Assembly (NCBI GenBank): GCA_949752735.1 | Contig: OX457039.1 | Span: 42,093,699-42,157,698, forward strand | Direction of reading: 5' to 3' | Source of the DNA: Lumbricus terrestris | Lineage: Eukaryota; Annelida; Clitellata; Crassiclitellata; Lumbricidae | Length of the DNA: 64,000 nt | Part shown: positions 1-12,364 of the stretch, in pieces | Layout: each line of letters opens with the position of its first letter | Position numbering within the stretch: the stretch's first letter is position 1 | Program-made: the position numbers and the translations under genes | The notes under the pieces: model-generated | What the model saw: the letters and a program-made list of their open reading frames with translations, nothing else | The model's database searches: none | Told to the model about the DNA's origin: nothing

Positions 1-49
1 AATGAGACAGGGACGACAGGCATATGCTGTATAGCCTACATATCGCAAT

Positions 50-258
50 CAGTGGCGGCGCCAGGATTTCAGTTTTTGGGGGCTGAAGCCTCCCGGAGGA
101 AATTTTCCATTTTCGTCCGCCAAAATTTCTGACCTTTTTTTAGTCATCCGGTCGAAAATCGTGAAATATTTCCGTTTTGCATGCAAAAAACCCAGATGGC
201 CGTTTTGGGGGGGCTTAGCCTTTTATAACCCCCCCCTAGCCCCCTAGCGCCGCCACTG
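50..258. mobile_element. Short hAT-type MITE (CAGTGGCGGCGC ends)
   Basis: The two ends are inverted repeats: CAGTGGCGGCGCCAGG on the left and, read inwards from the right, CAGTGGCGGCGCTAGG. They are flanked by imperfect 8-bp duplications (ATCGCAAT and ATCGCACC, six of eight identical). CAG...CTG ends with an 8-bp target duplication are typical of hAT transposons. At 209 bp it cannot encode a transposase, so it is non-autonomous. Its interior motif (ATTTCTGACC then TTTTTTTAGTCATC) recurs near 23750 and, reversed, near 51960. Confidence 0.7.
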
Positions 259-266
259 ATCGCACC

Positions 267-1050
267 CTTGATTTCGATCAGTTTAGAGCATGTTTCTATT
301 GAAATGCCATGTATACAACCTACCCGGTCTGTGAAAGATCATCTCTGACCTATAAATCCCATCCCTTATGTATGCAACTTATAACATACAGCAGTAACAG
401 CACAATGAAGTTTTCGACTGACTTTCTGCAATAATTGTTCGCGTCATGCATGCAGAATTTCTTACATAAATTGACATAATATTTGAAACAGTGGGCAATG
501 ATCAGAAGGCAAAATAAGAAAACTTAGAAAAGATTCTTTATAACAGAAATGAATAATGATTATTGACTTCGAAGATTCGAAGATTGATTTGCACGACTCT
601 GGAGAGTGGCGAAGATTAGAAAGAAGTAAGACCAGTCACGTGATGTGATGGCGATGGACTCGTTTAGTAGACAACTCTTGATTAGAAATTAAGACGTCAG
701 TCCTACTCCATGCAGCAGAGAATTGGCCACGTGGAAAGAATCGCAATTAATCAAGATCCTATGCGATGCAGTATACATGCAAAGATCTTCTGCGTGGAAG
801 ATGAATCGAAGAAAGCGATGCTTGTGATGGATGGATGGACAAAATAAACGAAGACAAAACAATATTTGAACAAGCGGAACACGAGAGCGAAATTTTGCAA
901 ACGAATTAAGAATGGAGATCCATATAGTAACTGTTCTCACTCGATGGTTTCACCTGACTGGCTTCAGAAACTTTAACTGGTTGTGGTGGTGGTGGACTGG
1001 TGGCGGTGGTGGGCTGGTGGCGGTGGTGGTGGCCGCGATGATGGTGGTGG
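267..1050. other. Intergenic, nothing recognised
   Basis: AT-rich sequence with no exon-like ORF, RNA gene or clear repeat until the triplet array begins near 1054. The short ORF on the - strand at 689-940 has no recognisable family. Confidence 0.5.
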
Positions 1051-1053
1051 TGC

Positions 1054-1177
1054 TTATGATGATGATGACGACGACGATGACGACGACGATGATGATGATG
1101 ATAATGGTAACGATGATGATGATGATGATGATGAAGACGACGAAGACGACGACGACGACGACGATGATGATGGTAAC

Positions 1178-1234
<57 letters not shown>

Positions 1235-1306
1235 AATGGTAACGATGATGATGATGATGATGATGAAGACGACGAAGACGACGACGACGACGATGATGAT
1301 GGTAAC

Positions 1307-1363
<57 letters not shown>

Positions 1364-1400
1364 AATGGTAACGATGATGATGATGACGATTGCAATGGCG
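1054..1400. repeat. (GAT/GAC)n triplet array with ~130-bp higher-order units
   Basis: An uninterrupted trinucleotide array of GAT and GAC, with islands of GAA. The interruption AATGGTAACG recurs at about 1103, 1235 and 1364, so the array is built from roughly 130-bp higher-order units, each with the same order of blocks (GAT run, GAAGACGAC block, GAC run, GGTAAC). All frames are open simply because the repeat lacks stops. No splice context or composition suggests a real coding exon. Confidence 0.9.
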
Positions 1401-1429
1401 ATGATAATTAGTCGGATCTATTAGAACCC

Positions 1430-3139
1430 GTTGCTGCAGGTGTGTCCTTTGTTCCCACGCAAACTGTCCTATAAATTCTGGTATTTAATTATTTCTTTGC
1501 TTTGTTCGTTCAATTATGTCTGTACTTCCTTTGCTGCTGAAATTGTTGTTTTATGGACTGTGTTCAGGAAACAAATTAAATCGAATTAAATGACGATGAT
1601 TTCAATCTGACTGTATATATATATTACATAGGCTATATTATACTATAGAAACTATAGTCATCAGAAATGCAATTAAACCGCAATATTATTCAGTAAGCGC
1701 TCAGGTAGAAGGTTGTAAATCTGAGATAAAACATGCAAAGCTAGTAGGAAACTCGACTACTGGGAACTTTCCAACCAGTTAATTTGTTTTAAATTGGAAG
1801 CTACAATGTTGTTTTTCCTTGGTAATGATATCCCACATACAACCACTACAGGTGTTTCAATAATCGTTTAGTGCTTAGGTAAAGTAAGCTTTTATTTACA
1901 CCTGGGAAAAGTACACAGGTTCTTATTTAGTTGAGATGCCTTGAGCAGCTAGCGTCGCTCTTTACATTATACTCCGACTTCACCGCTAATTAATGTGAAA
2001 TTGGTTCGTAATGGCATGTAAGTCAATGTGCGTCACTTAGAGCTAATGAAAGAATGTATTTTTGGTGCTGCAAGCTAATGCGATTGTCAAAGTAGATCTT
2101 CTGCAATATAATTATCTTCTTATGTGCCCCGTCCATTGAACAGTCAAAGGTCAAGATCTAATTCTGTCAGGCTTCTTTGCTCTCCGGAATTTCGGAAAGT
2201 TCATGTGTCAATATAGTGCCAATGCTTTGCAGTGTTGTATCCGCCTTTTCCTCCATCATAATATATCCGCCGGTCGTCATCCAGTCATGAATTAATACAG
2301 GTCCAGGTGATCACAGGGTTTTTTATGATCAAGATAACACGATCCAGTTAGTTGAATTTCACCAATGACGGTAGGATCTGCGCAAAATTGCAATAAGAAC
2401 AAACACCATCCTGCGAATGGAACCAGATATTAGATTATATCGTTTATCAGTTCCTTATGGTATATAATCATATAGCCTACTCTCTAACTCATTTTGAGTA
2501 TGTTTTGTGCCTTGTATGTTTCTAATCAATACAAAATGAGCTCCAGAATATAAATGGACCACCGTTCCTAACAATGGACATGCGATTAGAAATAAGCAAT
2601 AGTTTTTCGGTCGTATATCGCGAGTGTCTAATAATATGACTGGAGCTTCGTCTGTTAATTTACAGCTGCATATCAGATTGCCAATGTCTGCATGTAGGCT
2701 ACGTCCGTTCACAATATTTCTCCAACAAAAACATGGACTGCGGATAAGTTGATACACTAGATCAACCTAACTCGCCAACATACCTTTATTGCCGTTATTG
2801 CAATGCTTTTTTAAAATTAATGTTGGCCAATTCGCAATTTTGGTGAAGTCCACATAATGTTTTTATTTGATTTGACATTTTCAAACTATACAGCAAAAGG
2901 TTTGAGAAGGGAGAAGAATGTGCCAATGTGGGTGCGTATAGGCCCAGAAAGAATGGTAACAGGTAGAGAGCATGCAAGGAATGACTTTCTATAGGATGAA
3001 GAATCCTCAATCCTCATGTACCCGACTGCAACCAACCACTGGCCAGGATACGTATGTCTCCAGCATGTGGTCTTATAAGACTTGCTGCATCCGACGCTGA
3101 TTTGCAATCAGGCGACTGCTATCGATGGACTTTCCGTTT
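1430..3139. other. Intergenic, nothing recognised
   Basis: AT-rich, with only short ORFs (under about 100 codons) of low-complexity composition. I see no exon-like stretch, RNA gene or bounded transposon here. Confidence 0.5.
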
Positions 3140-3152
3140 TATCTCTCTCTGA

Positions 3153-3337
3153 AAAATGAAATGTATGGGTTTAACGACTCTTTTCCATTACGAAGATGAT
3201 ATCAGCGTCGACTCCACGTTTATATTGCGACCGAGCAACCCGCAGTATGTAAAGATCCGACCGGGGAATCGAACCCGCGTCGCCGGCGCGGCGAGCGGGC
3301 TACAACCCACTCGGCCACCCAGGATCCTTGAGGAGAG
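3153..3337 (-). mobile_element. tRNA-derived SINE with 13-bp target duplication
   Basis: Read on the - strand, it begins with a tRNA-like head: an A-box-like TGGCCGAGTGG and a perfect B box GGTTCGATTCC, about 35 bp apart. This is the internal RNA polymerase III promoter layout. A non-tRNA body follows. The insert is bounded by an exact 13-bp direct duplication, TATCTCTCTCTGA, at 3140-3152 and 3338-3350, as expected for LINE-mediated retrotransposition. The A box resembles Leu/Ser tRNAs, but the head cannot fold as a true tRNA gene. This family differs from the SINEs at 18.1, 45.7 and 60.4 kb. Confidence 0.75.
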
Positions 3338-3350
3338 TATCTCTCTCTGA

Positions 3351-3822
3351 TGAGTCCTGCAGTCTTTTATATATCCACCCTTCATCCCATTGGTTCTGCT
3401 GTCGAATGCACTGACCAATGAACAATGACCAATGACCATGCTATGCATCGTCTTCATGCTAAGAGATTTTGTCTTTAAAGTAACCCCGGCCTCCGTCAGT
3501 CAACGACCTCTCCTTATTTCCTTCGCTCCTATATACTGTCGATGATCTCGTGACCCTTGCCTCTCCACAATCAACATTATACATACATGTATCCACCATG
3601 ATTACCAACATCATGGCAACAGGATCATCGCAATCATTGTTGTCATCGGTATCACCACTATACGGTATCAATTCTGTATATAGTCTCTTGCTCTTTTCCG
3701 TTCATCCAAATACCGATCATTGTGCTTCCACTCAGTCCGAAAAATTCTTCGTTATCATTACCTCCATCCTTATTATTAATTCTTCTGTTTATTTGCTACT
3801 TACTTCCTTTATTTATTTGCTA
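3351..3822. other. Intergenic, nothing recognised
   Basis: Unique-looking AT-rich sequence between the SINE and the Helitron end. The + strand ORF at 3550-3858 runs into the Helitron terminus and shows no family features. Confidence 0.4.
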
Positions 3823-4010
3823 CTAGATGTGTTACCCGGCGTTGCCCGGGAAATTTAGGGTTTTCAACACTACTCCTTTGGGGTACCCAGCGTTGACCGC
3901 TACATTTTGGGTTTTCGGTAACCCTCCACCCCACCCCGCTTTCCCAAAAAGCCAAACATGACCTGCACGTCCCTGAGCTGAAAATAGTTGCGTTGACCTT
4001 ATAATTTGGA
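3823..4010 (-). mobile_element. Helitron 3' end (minus strand), partial
   Basis: On the - strand the sequence ends with a GC-rich hairpin (CCCGGGCAACGCCGGGT) followed about 7 bp later by CTAG and a flanking T. This is the canonical Helitron 3' terminus: a hairpin near a CTRR end inserted next to T. A degenerate second copy of the hairpin lies further in, near 3889. The inner (5') limit is not defined; 4010 is an estimate. The same terminus occurs at 13986 and 15851. Confidence 0.65.
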
Positions 4011-4440
4011 TAAGAACCAATTGCAAAAATTTTGTTAAACCGACGCTCTCTCATTTCCGAACCTCTTCTGTTACGAAGAGTCAAAATACATCCGTACAAA
4101 CATAATTTTTATGGAAGAACAAACTTTCGAAATTATGATAGCCTACATGTACATGTATAAGATGTCCTTTGCTCATTCGAAGCGCCATTCATTGCTCTAT
4201 TTTTCCTTCGTTCGCTCCATGGTTCTACTCTAATTTATTCTGATTGTTTCCACGTCCGTCAGTTCTTCTTATACAATCTCAGAATTTTCACCCTAATTCC
4301 TTTCCCTTACTTTTTAACATTTTCGCGCATGCGTTCTCCAGTCAATATCACTCTTATATGAATCTTATTTAATTCCTTGTTTTATTCCAATTGTCCTACT
4401 TTCTTAAATTGTTTTGCGCCGTCTTTCTTCGGTCTCTTCA

Positions 4441-4973
4441 CAACCACCACCACCACCACCACCACCACCACCACCACCACCACCAACACCACCACCAACA
4501 CCACGTTCACCACCACCAACACCACCACCGCCACCACCAACACCACCACCACCAACACCACGTTCACCACCACCAACACCACCATCAACACCACCACCAC
4601 CAACACCACCACCACCACCCCACCACCACCACCTTCACCACCACCACCACCTCCACCACCACGTTCACCACCACCACCACCACCACGTTCACCACCACCA
4701 ACACCACCATCAACACCACCACCACCAACACCACCACCACCACCCCACCACCACCACCTTCACCACCACCACCACCTCCACCACCACGTTCACCACCACC
4801 ACCACCACGTTCATCACCACCAACACCACCATCAACACCACCACCAACACCACCATCAACACCACCACCACCACCACCACCACCCCACCACCACCTTCAC
4901 CACCACCACCACCTCCACCACCACGTTCACCACCACCACCACCACCACCACCACCACCACTACTACCGCCACC
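4441..4973. repeat. (CCA/CAC)n array with ~125-bp higher-order units
   Basis: A compound trinucleotide array of CAC with AAC, TTC, CTC and GTT interruptions. The block starting CGTTCACCACCACCAACACC recurs at about 4560, 4687 and, with changes, 4809, giving a higher-order period of 127 then 122 bp. The His-, Thr- or Pro-rich ORFs on the + strand are consequences of the repeat and are not supported as genes. Confidence 0.9.
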
Positions 4974-5051
4974 GCCATGTTCGTTCTTTGTCTATACTTT
5001 ACCTTCTTCATTCAACCTTTTTTATTTCTTTTTCATGGACTTAACGTTTAG

Positions 5052-5822
5052 GTTGTGGTGCTTTTTAACTTGTTTACAGATTCGTTACATAGTTTCACTA
5101 TCGATCCTGCTGTAGCGCGTATTCGCTTTCACGCATTCGTTTGTGTCGCCTTCAGGACGAGAAATCAATGAGAGAAAATAGACGAAAGGAGATCATAGCA
5201 AGAAAAGACTCGTGGCGTCCATTATCTTGCTGCTGATAAATGCGTTTACTTGCGATATTTGTTTAACGACAGTCCCGTCGCAGACGAAAGATAAATTGCA
5301 CCGATCCTAACAATGTCTCAGACGAATGGAAGACAAAAACATAGCAGCATGAGAAAGATGAGGAAAAAGAGAGAAGGCGGAGCCAATCGGAGCAAATGTT
5401 CCCAATCCATGGATAAAATTTAATGAGTCACGTCAGAATGTGTTACACTGAATTACCAGAAGCAAGCCTGGTATGCCTATTCCTTTCTTCGTTCTCTCTT
5501 AAGAGAAAAATGGCATTGGATATTCGTCGCAAATAGGCAAAGATTCTGGCCACCATGGCCATTTCGTTTGACCGCCATAAAATAGGTCTACCAATTGGCG
5601 CACAGCACGGCCTCCGACCTTTCTCTTTTCATTTGTTACATAGATTGCACATCTGATCCTCTTACGTCATCCAGCAATGAATGAATTTTAATAAAAACTA
5701 AATCAAGTAATTTTTATATTTCCTGGACGTGCGTTCTTGAAAGTTCTTCAGCGCTATAACTAAATCTCAGTCGAATTTCGGAAGCACTCCCAGTCCAACT
5801 GCAGTTATAGATAAGGCAGTTT
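5052..5822. other. Intergenic, nothing recognised
   Basis: No exon-like ORF, RNA gene or bounded repeat was recognised in this AT-rich stretch. Confidence 0.45.
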
Positions 5823-5995
5823 TTAAGTTCGACAGGAACATAGCGGTGTGACCTCTATGCACCAGGCGTAGCCCAGCACATCTGGGATTGGGAGCTCGTT
5901 CCATATTCTAAAACCAGTCACCGAGAATTTGGGGCGAGAAAGTGCGTCGCTGCATATCATAATAGTTCGTGAGCGGCTCGAGGGACAAAACAGTT
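5823..5995 (-). pseudogene. Non-LTR retrotransposon (LINE) ORF2 C-terminal fragment
   Basis: The - strand translation contains FSVTGFRIWNELP, which matches the FSVxGPxxWNSLP signature that many CR1/L2-like LINEs carry after the reverse transcriptase domain. Only this tail segment is present, with no RT core around it, so it is a truncated relic. It abuts a partial CAGGGTG-type MITE end at 6017-6099. Confidence 0.55.
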
Positions 5996-6016
5996 CAGCT
6001 TGGTCAACCGATCGTA

Positions 6017-6099
6017 TAGGCCTAATTATGAGCATTTCGAAATTCTTACGTATGGCCAAGATATTGGCAAAAAACCTAGGGGGTCTTTTTGGCCCACCC
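6017..6099. mobile_element. Partial right end of a CAGGGTG-family MITE
   Basis: The segment ending TTTTTGGCCCACCCTG followed by TATA closely resembles the right end of the element at 14000-14979 (both contain ATGGCCAAGATAT-like and AAAAACC sequence before the end). No matching left end was found, so it is probably a truncated copy or a related family. Confidence 0.5.
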
Positions 6100-6107
6100 T
6101 GTATATA

Positions 6108-6914
6108 CACGGTGTCCTGGGAAAAGTAGAACACAACAAATTTGTCATAATTCGGTCACAACTTTTAGGATTTGTCTGAAATTTTAGATGCAGCAGTGGC
6201 CATATTAACACCAACTTCTAATGCCGATTAGAAATATTCGCGAGTTTGTCAAGTTTATGAGTGTTTAAAATGCAGCACACAAAAAATGGAAATTTCCAAC
6301 ATGCAAGAGCTGTAGGGAAGTGAAATTCAGCTCTATATGGCGTTAAAAATGTCCTCCTTGTTCACGGATCGTAGACGTAGTAGGCTAAAAGTAATAGCTG
6401 TCCCGGGAGACACTCGGCTTCATATATAGCCCGCAGCTGTGGCTGCCCAGCATCCAGACCTCGAACCAGAGTACATGTGGGGCCTACTATAGAGAAGCGC
6501 GTTTTTTCGTTAATTCCCGTACTCATGATATCGATAACCGCAGGGTTCGTCTGCTTGAAGAGTGGCAGCTGTTTGACCACGTGATCATCGACCAGACCAT
6601 CAGACAGTAGCGTCTATATACGTCTACGGTCGTGCGTCCGTGAAAAAGGAGAACATTTTGAACACCACGTATACGCTATATATATAGCTGAATTTCACTT
6701 CCATTCAGCTCTTGCATGCTGGAAAGTTCCATTTTTCGGTGTTGCATCTCAAACGCTCATAAATTTGAAAAATTCACGAATATTTCTAATCGGTTTTAGG
6801 AGTCGGTTTTGATATGGCCAATGGTGTTGCGTTTAAAATTTCAGACAAATCCTAACAGCATTGACCGAATTATGACACTTTTTGTTGGGTTCTACTTTTC
6901 ATTGGGACACCGTG
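6108..6914. mobile_element. TA-target MITE with long inverted arms (CACGGTGTCC ends)
   Basis: Left end CACGGTGTCCTGGGAAAAGT; the right end read inwards is CACGGTGTCCCAATGAAAAG. The inverted similarity extends about 200 bp into each arm (shared inverted blocks include AAATTTCAGACAAATCCTA and GAGCTGAATxxAAGTGAAA). It is flanked by TA on both sides. TA duplication and size (807 bp) fit a non-autonomous Tc1/mariner-like element; no transposase ORF is present. Confidence 0.7.
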
Positions 6915-7059
6915 TATATATCCTACATGTCAGCGTAAAGTCAACAGCGTACAAATTCAAGTCTTGAGATGGCAATTGCATAAATTATGTGCACAATATA
7001 TAATCAGGCTTACGACATAACGTATTTATATTTAGCATCGTCGGTATACCTGTCTGTAG

Positions 7060-8086
7060 TAGGGAATGTAATCCCGGGATCCCGAATTCCGGGATCCGGG
7101 AATCCCGGACATTTTACAATCCCGTAATCCCGGGATTGACAAGGCGGAATCCCGTTTTTCAGGATTGCAAAAAATCGGATTTTCCACTAAATTACTTCAA
7201 CATTTTGCAGTTATTCCTTGGTCAGTAGACGCCAAAACGACAGATAAGCAGACACCCTAGTGAAGGTAAGCTGGCGGCCAGCAGAAACCCAGAGGGATGA
7301 CTAGAGGTAGGCGTTTCTCAGTGATCGGACAGCGGATTTGGGTTTGCTCCCTCCCATTACTTGCTTGGTTCGTGTGTATATAGCTGGCCGACTAGGCCTG
7401 CGACGTCACAGCGCCTAACTACGATTCACACGTGTTGATGACACCCACCCCTATAATTGCGCCGACCTGTGATCTGGACAGCATACAAATGCGCTCTTGC
7501 TGCCTTAATATAAGAGGACTGCAGTTAGGCTAGCCTGCAAGATCAGTCATTCACTGGTGAATCTTGGCTAGCCTGCTACCTGCTGTGTTCCTATCGGAGT
7601 GGTCAGTCGGTGCACTGGTCACCTCGTATCGTCTGTCCTAATTCCGGGTCACCGTTAGGCAGAGGACTATTTATTACCTTATTCAGAGTGATCGCAACTT
7701 AAGCCCAGTTAACGACGAAGGATTCTTAAATGACCTCAACTCACGGCAATCTAGATCAAAGGAGAGACACAGGAGGGCGGGGAAGGAGAGGGGTCTAACT
7801 TGGTTGTTCATTGAGGATAGAAGCCACTGGTAGTAGGCGTATCACTGCCAAGTTTCTAACAAGCCCTGCTGCTGCCAGGGACCACTGGCAAACGCCCTTG
7901 CCGTGAGTCATAATTGATCGCGATTGAAGTAGCGAAGACAAACAGTAAGCTTTACTGTATTTGACCTACTACTATACTAAGTCCATGAAAAAAATTTAAT
8001 TGCTCTTATAAGTCAATCCCGGGATTGACTTATTTATAATCCCGGAATCCCGGGATTGAGGATATGTCCCGGGATTACATTCCCTA
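7060..8086. mobile_element. Non-autonomous hAT element with perfect 8-bp TSD
   Basis: The ends are perfect inverted copies of TAGGGAATGTAATCCCGGGA. The element is flanked by an exact 8-bp duplication, GTCTGTAG, at 7052-7059 and 8087-8094, the hallmark of hAT transposons. Both subterminal regions are packed with ATCCCGGGAT-type palindromes (for example 7071-7140 and 8017-8075), a pattern that often serves as transposase binding sites in hATs. The 1-kb interior has no convincing ORF. Confidence 0.85.
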
Positions 8087-8151
8087 GTCTGTAGCTTCTT
8101 CTGGGATGAGACTTATTCGTGGACAGGGGCGGATCCAGAGGAGGTAATTCA

Positions 8152-8410
8152 AAAGCCGTAGCTAGGGGGGTGTTTTGGGTGTTTGAACACCCCCCGAAAT
8201 GAAAAAAATGAAAAAATTAAATAATGCATTTAGTAGCATTATTTTGATGCAAGAACTGCAGTACACGCGTACTGTATTGGCCGTCTTGAACCCGCTATAT
8301 GAGAATTCACTATACGCTTCGCCAAGCCCATTAGTCAGTTGATTCAGTTGATTGTGGGCTTGCTCACGATCAAGTAAACACCCCCGAAATAAAATCCTGG
8401 CTACGGCCTT
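8152..8410. mobile_element. MITE-like element with GCCGTAGCYAGG ends
   Basis: Left end AAAAGCCGTAGCTAGG and right end, read inwards, AAGGCCGTAGCCAGG, each followed by a G/C-run region related to GGGGGTGTTT. A clear target duplication was not found. Related copies lie at about 23684-24148 and, partially, at 27474-27600, which supports a repeat family rather than chance. Confidence 0.55.
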
Positions 8411-9090
8411 GGGCAAATCCGACCAGAAATTAGCACATTTCTCACTAGCTATTCTGGCGGGGAAATGGTCGTGGCCCCCATCTGCGTAAGTCTAGTAAAT
8501 GATATAAAGATATACGCTGATAATTATACCGGACCTCTACAATGCAGTATAGCCTATAGATCTATAGAGGAGTTCTAGTTCTGTTATCAATGCGAGGCAG
8601 ACTGCTCAGCAACATGCGACTTGACCTTTACGTTCATTTGTCTTGCAGACCATCAGCATCAATGGTGGATAGCCATTCCAATCAATCGCGTGTACACTTC
8701 ATTTACTCTTCGGATGACGATCGTGATTGGCTGCTGTAAATAAATAATTGTATTCAACAAGTGCACGCGATTGAGAATTCGCTACATGTACCGCAACAGA
8801 TAAAATGCTACTAGATACTTTATTAGGATCCAAAAATCAATGATGCAATTTATGCAGACCTACAGGCTTTCCACAAAATGATATCTTCTGTATATACACA
8901 GTTTCGTATAATATAGTATTATAATATAGTATTATTAATAGTATCATATTATAGTGTTAGACTGTTAGTCTGTGCCGTTCTCTCTAGCCATCTTCTGAGA
9001 ATAGTTTTGATATTTTACTGCATAGGCCTATAGCATATATGCCACACACATATATAAATAGCCCTATAAAACAGGCATGTCTGTATATGC
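8411..9090. other. Intergenic, nothing recognised
   Basis: AT-rich unique sequence with small local repeats (a TATAATATAGTATTA block near 8930). No gene or bounded element recognised. Confidence 0.4.
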
Positions 9091-9099
9091 GCATATAAT

Positions 9100-10225
9100 T
9101 TATATATATATATTACATATATATATATTAAATATATATATATAATATATATATATGGATGATTGATACTAATTGGGGTTGATTTATTATGGAGCTGAGA
9201 GCGGCGTCGGTGGCGACTGGAGCGCCGCCTGACGCTTAATTAGGGCGGCCACAGGGTAGAGACCATTATTACTGTGGCTGAGATAACACACCAGCCCCCC
9301 TCCTCCCACCACATCACTCACAATCACTTCCCTACGCACACACATGCGGACACCATCTTCGCCAGCTAGGGAGGCAGGCAGGCAGACACAGGCGAACGCA
9401 CAAGCAGACATAGAAAGAAGCTGACGAAGAGAGACGAAGATAAATCTCTGCAGCATGCAGCGTTATGTAACGCCTCCCAAGAATTCCAGCCACGACCAAT
9501 CGATACCGTTAAAAACTAGAGAGATATATAGTTGGACTATATTATATATACTCACACAGATACACGCGCACACACATACACACATACACACAAGCACACA
9601 CACATACATACCACACACACACATACGCACCACACCCACATACACACAGACCTACACACACAGGCACACGCATGCACACACACACAACACACACATACAT
9701 GTACACACACAGGCTACACACATATACCTACAGAGACACGCACGTATACGCACACATCAACGCACAAACCTGCGCACGCACGCCACACACACAACACAAC
9801 ACCACACACTCACACGCGCTCGCACACACACACACGCACACACACATATATATGTATATATATATACACACAAATACACATGCACTTACATATACATTGT
9901 AAAGAGTGTTAATGTACAGTATATTGTATATATGTGCCAATTGCCAAATAAACGAACACATCTTATATATATATATGTATATATTGATCTTACATAAACA
10001 CATTATCATGTATATAATATATATATTTATACATAAACGTTTCATTCACTATACTATACTATATTTAGTTGGTCGGGTAATCGATATCCTCGCATATTTA
10101 CGTATATATATATATATATATATATACTTTCTCTGTAGAAATATGAGCTGTACATAATAAATATATATACTGCATATATCATATATATATGTATATATAT
10201 ATATATATTTATGTATATATAAGTG
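9100..10225. repeat. Microsatellite complex: (TA)n, (CA)n and TA-rich
   Basis: TA/ATAT runs at about 9104-9165, a long CACACA/CATACA-rich tract at about 9550-9870, then ATATAT-rich sequence to about 10225. The open frames (for example 9455-9997) are His/Thr-rich products of CA repeats and not genes. The stretch 9187-9456 between them is more complex but shows no recognisable family. Confidence 0.85.
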
Positions 10226-12039
10226 AAAATCGATTGCGTCTAACAGAGGCGAGTTTTTGTCGTCCTATTAACATTCTTCGCAACACTCAGCAGATTCCGT
10301 GCACAGCATCTTCTGCACACAATCGGTCTCCTCTGTCATCTGTCTTTTAGCTGTACATTAGGGTGGTCGTATCTGTAATGGCAAATTTTCAACTTCAGTT
10401 TCATTCTTTCTCCAACCCACCATTTGGTGCCACTTGGTAAAAGACTGATGCAGCCCAAAAATTATCCCGATTGAAAAATATTTAGGACTAGCACAACGTG
10501 TTTGAAGTTTTGCATTTTACGAAATATCATTGTCTTTTTGATTATAAGGATAATTTAGTCACATTTTTGGACCTATGACTAGTTTTAACAGAAAGACTAC
10601 ATTCGCTTACTCAAGTTCAACTGACAAGTATGCCTGACTTCTACACTGATGAAAATGGTTTATTATATATTTTTATGAACAATTAAACATCACAATAGTA
10701 TTTGACGCGTGAGCCCCTGAGATCGATGACCATAAATCTATACTACTGTAGTTAGCCAACACATTGCTATGTTCTTTTTGATAGGCCTGATTTCTATCTA
10801 CAGCAATCCTTTTTACACTAGAGGCTCTTTATTACATGCTTAACTTTAACACAAATTCTGTTATAACACGGACAAGGACCCCTTATATATATAGTTGAAC
10901 TAGAGGAAAATACTGCTGATATTTTCGTTTATTGTGGCAATCAGAGGAGAATGACACAGTGCATCACAGATAAAATTTGTCAAGAGCTGCTGTAAAACAA
11001 ATTAATTAAAATAGATGTTGAAGTTATTGAGATCATAATTTTTCATAGATCTATGAAATTACTTATTACCACATGGGAGTCAAAGAGCAGTTTTTAAACA
11101 ACTTCTAAAGAGAGCATCGTAATTGAGTGCCTTGTGAAACCTACTCACATTGTCTATTTCATTATATGAAATTTATCCCATTAAAAGAATACTTTTAGAG
11201 TTGAAAGAATGAACACAGAGTCAAACAATTGACACAGAAAGTGCTGCCAAGAGTGGACACAAATTACACTGCCTTTATTAACTATTGTAAATTAACTACC
11301 TAACTACCTACTACCTATTATAAATTAGTATGAAAGGCGATGGTGTCAAACACGTAAGCTATGAGCAATTCAAAATCTCTACATCATGCTCAGCAATGGA
11401 TCCAGCTGAAATTACAATGGCCACCAGGACTCTCAGACGACCAACCAATCCAAGAGAATAGGTATCGTTATAGCAATAAGTATAGCACCCTCAGGACAAC
11501 ACCCATTGCTACACTCTTGGTGGCAGATGAACACCTTCTCTGGGCAACATGCCAGAGATTTCACTTTGAGGGAAGTGTATTGTGAAAACTACACCATACC
11601 TCAAACCCGTGCAAAGACCAAATGCAATTTGATTGTGAGATAGGGTAATAATGCCTCAGGGTGAAAACATATTAGCCTAAATCTGAGATAAAAATTCGCA
11701 TCTAAAATGGGTTGCTACTTTTCAATATTACACCATTTCCTTGTGCCCAGTAACCCCATGAACAATGACGGTAGAAAAATAAATATATCTGAGAAATCAG
11801 ACCTCATTAAGAACATTGGTGATTTTGCTGAATAAATTAATTACGTAGGACACAGATGAAACCACAAAACTTGTATGTTTATCTCTATTATATACCATTA
11901 CTGTTCCCTTACAGTCTAAGAAAAATAAGCTATTATTATCAATCAAGACAACAAGGTAAAACAGGTAGTATTTGTAAAGACATAAGATATGATAGATGTT
12001 ATCTGTGATGTGGAGTGTTATACAGGTTTTCTTGTCTTT
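10226..12039. other. Intergenic, nothing recognised
   Basis: Unique-looking AT-rich DNA. A 74-codon + strand ORF at 11361-11585 has balanced composition but no recognisable family or splice context. Confidence 0.4.
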
Positions 12040-12100
12040 GAGGAATTTCTCTTGAAGTGGCGCTATATAAATGGATGATTATGATTACGATTACAGTATC
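12040..12100 (+). mobile_element. SINE/LINE 3' tail fragment with (ATTACG)n
   Basis: TTGAAGTGGCGCTATATAAATG followed by GATTACGATTACAG matches the tail module shared by SINEs and LINEs in this window (see 19850, 25285, 36290). Only the tail is present. Confidence 0.5.
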
Positions 12101-12364
12101 ATCATTATGTTTAAGTATGGACCAACAACAAGTAGTTCAATTGATTCCTGGTTTGAAGATTCCAGATTGATTACAACCATTTAGCTACTTTTGAGCATTA
12201 GAAGACTTGCTAGTATAAGGGTAAAACTTTGATGGCGTTGTGCTAGTCCTAAATATTAATATTTTCTCTTACAACTTTTTGTGTGATGTTTCTTGGGAGA
12301 ATGGCACCAAATGGCGCCTTGGAGAACATTCAATTCCAACTTTCATTTTTAACGACCACCCTAC

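Noticed and set aside
912..1424. Long Met/Thr-, Asp- and Ser-rich ORFs in three frames
   Set aside because: They are translations of a GAT/GAC microsatellite, open in all frames.
3238..3330. Possible tRNA gene on the minus strand
   Set aside because: A and B boxes are present, but the segment does not fit a tRNA cloverleaf and is bounded by a 13-bp target duplication, so it is a SINE head.
4377..5115. Overlapping Thr-, His- and Pro-rich ORFs over 200 codons
   Set aside because: They follow the CAC triplet array; there is no splice or start context.
9187..9456. 89-codon minus-strand ORF with a signal-peptide-like start
   Set aside because: No family, flanked by microsatellites, no splice support.
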